Of a DNA stretch of 55,001 nucleotides, positions 1-6,926 are shown one piece after another; positions within the stretch are counted from its first letter, which is position 1; each line of letters begins with the position of its first letter. The stretch lies in the NCBI GenBank assembly GCA_902470805.1, contig CABRHX010000014.1:1-55001 (forward strand), written 5' to 3'. Origin of the DNA: an uncultured Collinsella sp. (lineage in GTDB: Bacteria > Actinomycetota > Coriobacteriia > Coriobacteriales > Coriobacteriaceae). The notes under the pieces are model-generated. The model did not search any database. It had not been told where the DNA came from and saw nothing but the letters and a program-made list of their open reading frames with translations. Position numbers and translations under genes: made by a program.

Positions 1-1
1 G

Positions 2-85
2 AAACGGCGGTCGACGAAACTGGAGAGGAGGTATTACGAGCTCCTGTGCGAATTGAAGGGAGCGCTCCCGCAAACTGCCTATTGA
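2..85 (+). CDS. C-terminal tail of an unidentified protein (partial, cut by window edge)
   Basis: An open frame enters from the left edge and ends at TGA (83-85). The 27 visible residues end in YYELLCELKGALPQTAY and have a helical, charged composition. Third codon positions are mostly G or C, as in the real genes of this window, whereas the other open frame here has weaker third-position bias. Nothing identifies the family. The coding call is tentative because the fragment is so short. Confidence 0.3.
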   Translation, partial: KRRSTKLERRYYELLCELKGALPQTAY

Positions 86-110
86 CAACTTATAGGAGCG
101 TCGGTTTTAT
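82..110 (+). promoter_or_regulatory. Candidate sigma70-type promoter
   Basis: A perfect TTGACA (82-87) is followed after 17 bases by TTTTAT (105-110), a 4 of 6 match to the -10 consensus. It points towards the 3' end of the convergent trmB gene and no convincing plus-strand gene follows, so it could drive a short or antisense RNA or be chance. The rest of the 86-227 interval shows no gene. Confidence 0.25.
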
Positions 111-227
111 GTTTCGCTATGCGGGCTGTGCTTGGCTATTGCAAAATAGTCTACTCACTTAGGTTTGAGGGCCGTTCGCTGGCGCCTATTTGCGCTTGTT
201 TGCCAACGCCGCGACCATCAGAAGCCC

Positions 228-1067
228 CTAGGACTCTTGCGGCAGGCGCTTCTTGCCCTTGCGGGCACGGTTTCTGAAGTTCTCGACGGCCTCTTCCATG
301 CCGAGAGGCACGTAGGTGAGCTCATCGAGGTTTTCGGGCAGGTAGCAGGCAAGGCTTTGCTCCTGCGCGCGGCCCGCCGCGAGCTGCTCTTCGATGGGTT
401 CCGCGCCGGGCGTAGCGCAAATGCCATAGACGGCGGCGCCCATCTCGCGCGTGCGGCATTCATATTCGGTCTCGGGATGCTCGGGATGGTCGCGGCGGAC
501 GTCGTCACTTACCCAAAGCGTATCGTAGCCGGCTGCGGCAAACTGTCCCAGGGCGTAATCGCGCAACGGTTTGCTGTCGGTTCGCAGCGTTACGGTGGCG
601 CCGGCTGCAAAGAGCGGGCGATAGAGCATCAGATGGTCGACATGGACGAGGCGCTTTTTGGCGTACTTGGCCTTGGGCTGCGGCGTGGGAAAGTTGATGG
701 TGATGGCATCGAGCTCGCCTGTGGCAAATAGCTGCGGCAGCGATGCGGCGCCTCGAGGCAGAACGAGTGCGTTGGTCAGTTCATGCTCGCAGATTTTCTG
801 TGCGGCATAGGCGATGCAGATGGGCTCTTGGTCCATGCCGATAAAGAGCGTGTTTGGCTCGTGGGCCGCGCGCTCTACAAGGTACGTTCCCTTGCCACAG
901 CCAAGATCCAGGTGAAGGTGTTCGAAGGGCTTGCTGCCTGCGGGAGCACAGGCCTTGCGCCAATCTCCGGCATAAGCCTCGGGGTTCGTCTCGATCGCAT
1001 CGGCGTAGCGCTCCAGGCGCTCCTCGAGCACAAAGTTCTTAGGCGTGCGAACGTGGACGGCTCCCAT
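228..1067 (-). CDS. trmB: tRNA (guanine-N7-)-methyltransferase TrmB
   Basis: TrmB methylates N7 of G46 in the tRNA variable loop using S-adenosylmethionine in the cytoplasm. The 279-residue product has the SAM-binding glycine motif HLDLGCGKGTYL near residue 54, the acidic strand end FIGMDQEP, and the segment INFPTPQPK where TrmB proteins normally carry a (N)FPDPWPKK-like motif. It is longer than the usual 210-240 residues, with an extended C-terminus ending in basic residues. The ATG at 1067 is preceded by AAGGAG at good spacing. It lies 118 bases downstream of the Trm9-like methyltransferase gene on the same strand, so co-transcription is likely. The altered FPTPQPK motif is the main departure from typical TrmB. 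Confidence 0.88.
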   Translation of the reverse strand: MGAVHVRTPKNFVLEERLERYADAIETNPEAYAGDWRKACAPAGSKPFEHLHLDLGCGKGTYLVERAAHEPNTLFIGMDQEPICIAYAAQKICEHELTNALVLPRGAASLPQLFATGELDAITINFPTPQPKAKYAKKRLVHVDHLMLYRPLFAAGATVTLRTDSKPLRDYALGQFAAAGYDTLWVSDDVRRDHPEHPETEYECRTREMGAAVYGICATPGAEPIEEQLAAGRAQEQSLACYLPENLDELTYVPLGMEEAVENFRNRARKGKKRLPQES

Positions 1068-1185
1068 GAGGCTCCTTGGTCATAAGTATGGAACGCATAG
1101 CTGCGCGTTCCGTCAATGGGTTGAAAAAGGGTGGGCATAGTTTGCCCGAAAGATGCGGTGCGGCTCGGCGGCGAGTCGTCGGTGC

Positions 1186-2058
1186 CTACAGACGCTTGAG
1201 AATCACATAGCGGTTGAGCTCGCCGCTGCGACCGTCGGCATGGAAGCGCTCAAGCTCGCGCACGGGGACCTCGCCGCTTTTGTAGAACGTACGGACGCCG
1301 CGCACCAGGTCGGTGATCTGCTGATCGTCAAAGTGATGGCAATAGCGGTAGGCGTGGCGGTCGTTTTGCCAGCCAATGAGGTGGTCGCCGGCTTCAAACT
1401 GGGCGGAATCGTAACCCTCAAACGGCGGGGTGAGCTCGGCGCGGGCTTCGGCGCGAACAGCCTTGCGCGCCATGCGCTCGTCGTTCATAAACTCCCAAAA
1501 GCTGATGGCGATGATGCCGCCCGGGCGCGTCTGGCGCACCAGAGCGTCGAGCACGCGTACACGGTACTCGCACGACGGCACATGGTGCATAAAGCCAAAG
1601 CAGACCGAGATGTCGGCGAGCGGGGCGTCGAAAAGCACGTCGGGCGTCTCGGCGGGGTTGAGCTTCATAAGGGCGTCGAGCACGTCGAGTTCCTGGAAGT
1701 GCAGGTTGGGAATGCGCAGCGCGTGGCCATGTGCATCGATGGCCAGGTCTTGGCACGAGTCGACACCATAGAACTCAAACGGGCAGCTGGCATCTGCCGA
1801 GGGGTTTGCGCCATCGACGCCCTTGGCGGCAAGTGCGCCGCCGGCGGCAAAGTTCTCGAATCGCATATTGCCACAGGCAAGATCGAAGACGCGGACGGGA
1901 TGCTCGATCGTGGCGACGTCGAGCTGTTCGAGCGCGATATTCATGGTACGTACCCAGCCGGGCCACGGGGCCTGGCGCGTATCGGAAAAGGAAGCGGAGT
2001 GCTCGCGATAGAACGTGTTGTTGAGCTGGATGAGCGATGAGGCGAAATCGCGGTTCAC
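1186..2058 (-). CDS. Class I SAM methyltransferase resembling Trm9/ALKBH8 wobble-uridine methyltransferases
   Basis: The 290-residue product has a class I methyltransferase core with motif I VFDLACGNMRFE (residues 57-68) and a motif IV-like region CFGFMHHV (153-160). Three further segments resemble the Trm9/ALKBH8 family: FSDTRQAPWPGW (24-35; compare FSxTRxxPWP), an HH-containing segment followed by RVRVLDALVRQTRPGG (166-181), and DHLIGWQN followed by YRYCHHF (225-243), like the family's VPW and YRYYH elements. In eukaryotes this family converts cm5U to mcm5U at tRNA position 34 after Elongator/Elp3. An Elp3 gene lies 2 kb away. The GTG start at 2058 follows GGAGGG. The methyltransferase fold is secure; the Trm9-like assignment rests on visual motif matching and substrate is inferred. 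Confidence 0.72.
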   Translation of the reverse strand: MNRDFASSLIQLNNTFYREHSASFSDTRQAPWPGWVRTMNIALEQLDVATIEHPVRVFDLACGNMRFENFAAGGALAAKGVDGANPSADASCPFEFYGVDSCQDLAIDAHGHALRIPNLHFQELDVLDALMKLNPAETPDVLFDAPLADISVCFGFMHHVPSCEYRVRVLDALVRQTRPGGIIAISFWEFMNDERMARKAVRAEARAELTPPFEGYDSAQFEAGDHLIGWQNDRHAYRYCHHFDDQQITDLVRGVRTFYKSGEVPVRELERFHADGRSGELNRYVILKRL

Positions 2059-2190
2059 GGCGCGGAACTCCCTCCGTTAGCGGTGCGAAATAAACAGTAC
2101 GACCATACTACCGTTAACGCCGCAACGGGGACAACCGAGCTGCGGCTCATTGCTTTGTTTGGACACATTTCCGCAGCTCATATGTGCCTG

Positions 2191-2203
2191 CAACCGCCGG
2201 TTG
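2191..2203. promoter_or_regulatory. Short palindrome upstream of the XRE regulator gene
   Basis: CAACCGCCGGTTG is a perfect 6-bp inverted repeat with a 1-base centre, 123 bases before the regulator start. It is a plausible operator for autoregulation, but there is only one copy and chance is possible in GC-rich DNA. The surrounding gap 2059-2325 has no gene that I can support. Confidence 0.22.
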
Positions 2204-2325
2204 TCAAAAATCTCACTAGAATAGGTGGCATGCTTTTGGCGGTGGCGGATAGATTTTTAACTGTGCAAGGCGCCTTAAGAACAAAAACGGTCCGGCGGCA
2301 CGGCCGGCATCACATAGGAGGAACC

Positions 2326-3048
2326 ATGAATGTAGAAACTGCGCAGCGGCTCGCCGACCTTCGCCGAAGCAAAGGCTTTAGCCAAGAAGGGCTGGCACGA
2401 AAGCTGGGACTGTCGCGCCAAGCAGTCAGTAAATGGGAGCGCGCGGAGAGCTCGCCCGATACCGAGAACCTGATCTCGCTCGCCAAGCTCTATGGCGTGA
2501 GCTTGGACGAGCTGCTCAATCCGAGCGATGAGATCGAGGACGATATCGAGTTTGAGAACGAGGACCGCGCTCGTCAGCGCGAGGCCGAGGCAGCAGAGCG
2601 TGCTCGCACCCATGAGGCGGCGGCACGTGCCACCGAGGCGGCAACACAGGCGAGTGACGCCGCCGCCAAGGCGGCGCAAGCGGCAAGCTGGAGTGCGCAG
2701 GCCGCCAATGCCGCTACGGCGCAGGCGACGAGTGGCAGCGCAGTTGGCTCGACTCCGGTGAAGGGCCCGTTCCAGTCGTTCCCGTATTGGGCCGTGTGCT
2801 GGCTGCTGTTCTTTTTGCTGATGTTCCTGTTTGGTGCCGGCCCCTTTGCCGCACTGATCTTCTTTACGATTCCCATCTATCACTGGGTGGCGCGTGCGCT
2901 CGATGGCGATTGGGCGCGCGGGGATATTCAGGTTGGTTCGGCGTCGGTGGCGGTCAAGGCCCAGGGGAAGGATACTTCTGCGGAATCTGATGCTGACGTG
3001 GCTACCGCGACTACCGCTGAGCCGATTGCCAAAGAGAGTGATGAATGA
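2326..3048 (+). CDS. XRE-family transcriptional regulator with membrane-anchored C-terminus
   Basis: The 240-residue protein begins with a Cro/C1-type helix-turn-helix domain (residues about 5-65) containing KLGLSRQAVSKWERAESSPD. An acidic stretch and a long alanine-rich, probably coiled-coil region follow (about 80-145), then two hydrophobic segments (about 150-190: WAVCWLLFFLLMFLFG and AALIFFTIPIYHWV). A regulator tethered to the membrane next to a surface-type protein suggests a role in envelope or signal sensing, by inference. The ATG at 2326 follows AGGAGG; an upstream in-frame extension lacks a ribosome site. The stop overlaps the next gene's ATG in an ATGA arrangement, implying translational coupling. 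Confidence 0.85.
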   Translation: MNVETAQRLADLRRSKGFSQEGLARKLGLSRQAVSKWERAESSPDTENLISLAKLYGVSLDELLNPSDEIEDDIEFENEDRARQREAEAAERARTHEAAARATEAATQASDAAAKAAQAASWSAQAANAATAQATSGSAVGSTPVKGPFQSFPYWAVCWLLFFLLMFLFGAGPFAALIFFTIPIYHWVARALDGDWARGDIQVGSASVAVKAQGKDTSAESDADVATATTAEPIAKESDE

Positions 3049-3944
3049 TGAAGCTTTCGCATGAATCCAAGGTACGCTTGGGCGTTGGCATCGGAGCGTT
3101 TGTGCTCATCATCGGGCTTGTCTTTGGCATTTCGCGGACTTTGATTCATTTTGATGGCCCGTGGGATCTCGACGATGTTGTATCCGGCTTCTCTGGTATG
3201 GACGATGCGGTTGACGAGGACGATCTTTTGGATGGCGGGAACTATTCCGCTCGGCCTCAGCAGCTTTCGAGCACGACTTTTGACGAAGACGCGTTCCAAT
3301 CGCTCGACTTGGATGTGACGTCGGGGACGGTCGAGGTTAAACGTGTCTCTGGCGGACCGGTACGTGTCATCGAAAGCGGGCGCGTTGCAAAGGGGGCGTC
3401 TGCTTCCGATGCCGCCACTCAGAATCTGGTTAAGATCGAGGGCTCTACACTCAAGATTCGCCAGTTCGATTGCGATGACGAGCGCGCCATTGACCGCACG
3501 GTTACCGTCGAGCTGCCGCGCGAAGTTGCCGATAACATGGTGGGCATTACAGCGAATGTAGGATCGGGTGACCTGACGGTCGCGGGCATTGCGTGTCATG
3601 ACCTCAACCTGACTTTGGACTCTGGAGACGTTGAGTTTACGGGCACCGTGACCGATACCCTGAATGCCGAGGTCGGTTCGGGCGATGTGACGTTCGAGCT
3701 CTACCAGGCCCCCGCGAAGTCGATGGACGTGAGTGTGGGCTCGGGCGATGTGGAGATGACGGTTCCGAACTCGACGGGCTTTAAGGCGAGCCTCACCTTG
3801 GGCAGCGGCGACTTCGAGAGCGATTTCCTTCCGCTTGGCTACGACGGCGAGACCATTTTGAATCTTGAATTCGATAACGGCGATAAGTCTGCTACGTATC
3901 GTTTTGAGGTCGGTTCGGGCGACATGTCGTTTGATCCGGAGTGA
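3045..3944 (+). CDS. DUF4097-type repeat protein, membrane anchored
   Basis: The 299-residue protein has one N-terminal membrane segment (about 12-28, GIGAFVLIIGLVFGI) and then a beta-rich domain. In this domain GSGD or a close variant recurs at intervals of about 20 residues (NVGSGDLTV, TLDSGDVEF, EVGSGDVTF, SVGSGDVEM, TLGSGDFES, EVGSGDMSF), the signature of the DUF4097 putative-adhesin beta-helix. Such proteins often accompany XRE or PspC-like regulators. The function of the family is not settled; a cell-envelope role is inferred. It overlaps the regulator gene by 4 bases and is followed by an intrinsic terminator, so the two genes form a complete operon. Confidence 0.82.
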   Translation: MMKLSHESKVRLGVGIGAFVLIIGLVFGISRTLIHFDGPWDLDDVVSGFSGMDDAVDEDDLLDGGNYSARPQQLSSTTFDEDAFQSLDLDVTSGTVEVKRVSGGPVRVIESGRVAKGASASDAATQNLVKIEGSTLKIRQFDCDDERAIDRTVTVELPREVADNMVGITANVGSGDLTVAGIACHDLNLTLDSGDVEFTGTVTDTLNAEVGSGDVTFELYQAPAKSMDVSVGSGDVEMTVPNSTGFKASLTLGSGDFESDFLPLGYDGETILNLEFDNGDKSATYRFEVGSGDMSFDPE

Positions 3945-3990
3945 CATGCGGTTTTCGGAGATCGGTACATATAGGCATGCTCTTTGATGG

Positions 3991-4030
3991 AGGCGCCGGA
4001 GCCGTGACGGGCTTCGGCGCCTTTGCCTTT
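3991..4030 (+). terminator. Intrinsic terminator of the XRE/DUF4097 operon
   Basis: A 13-bp stem pairs 3991-4003 with 4010-4022, including one G.U pair, around a 6-base loop, and is followed by TTTGCCTTT. It ends immediately before the elp3 start. This argues against any longer reading of elp3 that begins upstream of it. Confidence 0.75.
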
Positions 4031-4042
4031 ACAATGGGGGGC

Positions 4043-5950
4043 ATGGAACAGATTATCTTGAACATACTCGAGGCTCTGCGTCGCGGCGAGACCGTGGACG
4101 ACAAAGCGCTCGTCAAACTGATACATGCCGAGGCGCGCCGTGAGGGTGCCGACAAACGCGATTTGGCCAAGCGCCGTCTGCTGCCGTTCTACCAGCGGGT
4201 TAAACGTGAGGAGCCGGTTCGGTGGGCTGCGTGGAATGTCGATTCCGATCTGGAGCGTCAACTGCTGCAGGTCCTGCGTATGAAGCCTCGTCGCACGGCT
4301 TCGGGCGTGGCGACCATTACCGTCATCACCAAGCCCTGGCCATGCTCGGGCGATTGCCTATTTTGCCCCAACGATCTGCGCATGCCCAAAAGCTATCTGC
4401 ACGCCGAGCCGGCGTGCGCCCGTGCGGAGCAAAATTGCTTTGACCCGTATCTGCAGGTAAGCGCTCGTCTGACCGCGCTTTCGCAGATGGGGCATGCGAC
4501 CGATAAGATTGAGCTCATTGTGCTCGGCGGTACCTGGAGCGACTATCCGCAAGGGTATCAGACGTGGTTTATGTCGGAGCTCTTCCGCGCGCTCAATGAC
4601 GATGCCGTGGCTGGTGTGGCGGCTAACCCCATGTTGGCGCGTCCGGGCATCAGTCGTGCCGAGGCGGGGCGTCTGCTCGATGACGCTCCCGCCGATGCCC
4701 TGCCGCCTGTGGTAGCAGAGCGCCGTGAGCGCTATCGGGCCGCCGGCATTGCGACAGACGAGGTCGAGCTTGCTGCCGGCGTTGCCGACGAGCAGGGGCG
4801 TGTGGATGCTGCCGTGGGCGGCTATAACCGTGCGGTGCGTCGTCTGTACGGTCCCGGTACGCCGTGGGACAAGGTCACTGAGTGGCAGACGGCAACGATG
4901 GAGGAGCTCGAGCGTCAGCAGCGCATCAACGAGACGGCGAAGCATCGCGTGGTGGGACTCGTTATCGAGACGCGCCCCGATGCCGTAACGCCGCAGGCGC
5001 TTACGCTCATCCGCCGCCTGGGCTGCACCAAGATCCAGATGGGTATCCAGAGCCTCGACCAGCACCTGCTCGATATCAACGAGCGTCGCATTTCGGTGGC
5101 GCAGATTGAACGGGCGTTTTCGCTTGCGCGCCTGTTTGGCTTTAAGATCCACGCGCATTTTATGCTTAACTTGCTGGGCGCCACGCCCGAGGGGGACAAG
5201 CTCGACTACGAACACTTTATGACCGAGGGCGCCTTTATGCCCGACGAGGTCAAGGTCTATCCGTGTGCGCTCATCGAGGGCTCGCGTCTGGTGGGCTGCT
5301 ATGAGCGCGGCGAGTGGCGTCCCTATACCGAGGAAGAGCTGCTCGATGTGCTGGCCGACGACATCGTGGTGACGCCGGCGTTCTGCCGTATCAGTCGCAT
5401 GATCCGCGACTTTAGTTCCGACGACATTATGGTGGGCAACAAGAAACCCAACCTGCGTCAGCTCGTTGAGAACCGCCTAGCTGCTCGGGGTGACGGTGCG
5501 ACGGTGCGCGAGATTCGCTATCGCGAGATCAGCACGGCGGGCGCCGACTTGGATGAGCTGACCCTTGACGAGGAGGTGGCGTACGAGACGCCGGTGACGC
5601 ACGAGCGCTTTTTGCAGTGGGTGACGCCGCAGGGCAAGATCGCGGGCTTTTTGCGGTTGTCGCTGCCCGACCATTCGTTTGTTGCCGCGCATGCGGACGA
5701 GTTGCCGACGACGCCGGACGAGGCGATGATTCGCGAGGTGCACGTGTATGGCATGGCGGCACGCGTGGGCGACCAGGGCCAGGCGGCGCAGCATCACGGG
5801 TTGGGGCGTTTGCTCGTAGAGCGTGCGTGCGAGATTGCCCGGGATGCGGGTTATACGCGCATCAACGTGATCAGCGCGATTGGTACGCGCGAGTACTATC
5901 GCCATTTGGGTTTTTACGATCATGGACTCTATCTGCAAAAGGAGCTCTAG
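4043..5950 (+). CDS. elp3: Elp3-like radical SAM / GNAT tRNA wobble-uridine modification enzyme
   Basis: Elp3 uses a radical-SAM iron-sulfur centre and an acetyl-CoA-binding GNAT domain to install a carboxymethyl group on C5 of uridine 34 in tRNA. The 635-residue product shows WPCSGDCLFCPND (cysteines about 101, 105, 108), TKIQMGIQSLD typical of radical SAM barrels, and a C-terminal GNAT domain with GLGRLLVERACEIARDAGY and YYRHLGFY. A long insertion (about residues 215-295) separates the cluster region from the motif ETRPD. The start is set at ATG 4043 behind GGGGGG; ATG 4034 is the alternative, and further upstream lies a terminator. It abuts the spermidine-synthase-like gene directly. Elp3 is common in archaea and eukaryotes but sporadic in bacteria. 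Confidence 0.9.
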   Translation: MEQIILNILEALRRGETVDDKALVKLIHAEARREGADKRDLAKRRLLPFYQRVKREEPVRWAAWNVDSDLERQLLQVLRMKPRRTASGVATITVITKPWPCSGDCLFCPNDLRMPKSYLHAEPACARAEQNCFDPYLQVSARLTALSQMGHATDKIELIVLGGTWSDYPQGYQTWFMSELFRALNDDAVAGVAANPMLARPGISRAEAGRLLDDAPADALPPVVAERRERYRAAGIATDEVELAAGVADEQGRVDAAVGGYNRAVRRLYGPGTPWDKVTEWQTATMEELERQQRINETAKHRVVGLVIETRPDAVTPQALTLIRRLGCTKIQMGIQSLDQHLLDINERRISVAQIERAFSLARLFGFKIHAHFMLNLLGATPEGDKLDYEHFMTEGAFMPDEVKVYPCALIEGSRLVGCYERGEWRPYTEEELLDVLADDIVVTPAFCRISRMIRDFSSDDIMVGNKKPNLRQLVENRLAARGDGATVREIRYREISTAGADLDELTLDEEVAYETPVTHERFLQWVTPQGKIAGFLRLSLPDHSFVAAHADELPTTPDEAMIREVHVYGMAARVGDQGQAAQHHGLGRLLVERACEIARDAGYTRINVISAIGTREYYRHLGFYDHGLYLQKEL

Positions 5951-6826
5951 ATGAACAAGCCGAGTGTTTCTGCTGGCGTCGTTGCCGGCGTTGCCCTGGG
6001 AGCCGCGGCACTTGGTGCGGCCGCCGTCGCTGTTCGTGCTGCCTGTCTGCAGGTTGCGCGAACCCGCAATGGGTTGGCGCGTGTGAAGCGCGTGCACGAT
6101 GGGGACGGCGATGAGATTCGCGTGTTGGTGCAAGGCAGCGTCTACCAAAGCGCAAGCTACGTCGGTGAGCGTTGGGCCGAGCCCGTCTTTGCGTACTATC
6201 GTGCGTTTGACGACGTGTTTGAGTCCGAGGATGCGATGCGCGACGCTTATGGTCACGGCATCGACCGTATGCTTATGCTGGGCGGCGGCGGGTTTGCCTA
6301 TCCTAAATTCGCCCTGATGTCGCACGAGGGCTTGCGCATGGACGTCATCGAGTATGACGGAGAGATTACGCGCCTGGCGCGCCGTTGGTTCTATCTGGAC
6401 GAGCTGGAGCGCACGGTGGGCGACCGCTTGCGGGTGATTACTGCTGAGGCTCGCTCGTATCTGGGTGTGACGAGTGTGGGCCATCGTCGCTACGACGTGG
6501 TCGTGAGCGATTGCTTTGGCGGTGCCGAGCCCGTACGCGAGCTGGCGACGGTTGAAGCGTTGCGTTTGGTGCGGGGCAGCCTAAATGTCGGTGGCGTCTA
6601 CGTTGCCAATATCGTGAGCGCAAGCGAGGGGAGCGATGTGACGTTCCTGCGCGATTGCGCTGCCACGGCACTCGAGGTATTCGCCCACGCCTGGGTGGTC
6701 CCATGTGGCGATGCGAAGTTCGGCGGCGAGGAAAACTACCTGCTCATCGCCAGCGACGGCAACTACGCCTTTGCCGAAGCCGTGCCCTTCGACGCTGACT
6801 TTCTCGGCGCTGCCCTCCACGACTAG
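5951..6826 (+). CDS. Spermidine-synthase-like protein with N-terminal membrane segment
   Basis: The 291-residue product starts with an alanine/glycine-rich hydrophobic segment (about 8-32) that could anchor it in the membrane. A Rossmann methyltransferase-like domain follows, with RMLMLGGGGFAYPK, VIEYDGEITRLARRWF and YDVVVSDCFGG, the layout of polyamine aminopropyltransferases. The conserved catalytic-acid region of true spermidine synthases (YDVIxxDxxDP) is replaced by SDCFGGAEP, so aminopropyl transfer is not assured and a different nucleotide-like substrate is possible. The ATG follows the elp3 stop with no gap and its ribosome site AAGGAG lies inside elp3, so translation is coupled. Confidence 0.72.
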   Translation: MNKPSVSAGVVAGVALGAAALGAAAVAVRAACLQVARTRNGLARVKRVHDGDGDEIRVLVQGSVYQSASYVGERWAEPVFAYYRAFDDVFESEDAMRDAYGHGIDRMLMLGGGGFAYPKFALMSHEGLRMDVIEYDGEITRLARRWFYLDELERTVGDRLRVITAEARSYLGVTSVGHRRYDVVVSDCFGGAEPVRELATVEALRLVRGSLNVGGVYVANIVSASEGSDVTFLRDCAATALEVFAHAWVVPCGDAKFGGEENYLLIASDGNYAFAEAVPFDADFLGAALHD

Positions 6827-6855
6827 CGCGTCTCCCTGCGACCAGTCTGTTTATG

Positions 6856-6910
6856 ACGGGGCTCCTTTAGCCACTCCTTGGTCATGCCAAAGTAGCTCAA
6901 CAAGCCCCGT
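6856..6910. terminator. Weak bidirectional hairpin between convergent genes
   Basis: ACGGGGCT (6856-6863) can pair with AGCCCCGT (6903-6910), enclosing a second imperfect stem around a TTGG/CCAA pair. It lies in the 100-base gap between the convergent spermidine-synthase-like and helicase genes. No clear U-tract follows on either strand, so terminator function is tentative. Confidence 0.35.
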
Positions 6911-6926
6911 GCCGAAAAGACCGGTT

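Noticed and set aside
3941..4042. N-terminal extension of elp3 from 3941
   Set aside because: It runs through an intrinsic terminator and has no ribosome site; the enzyme family starts near ATG 4043.
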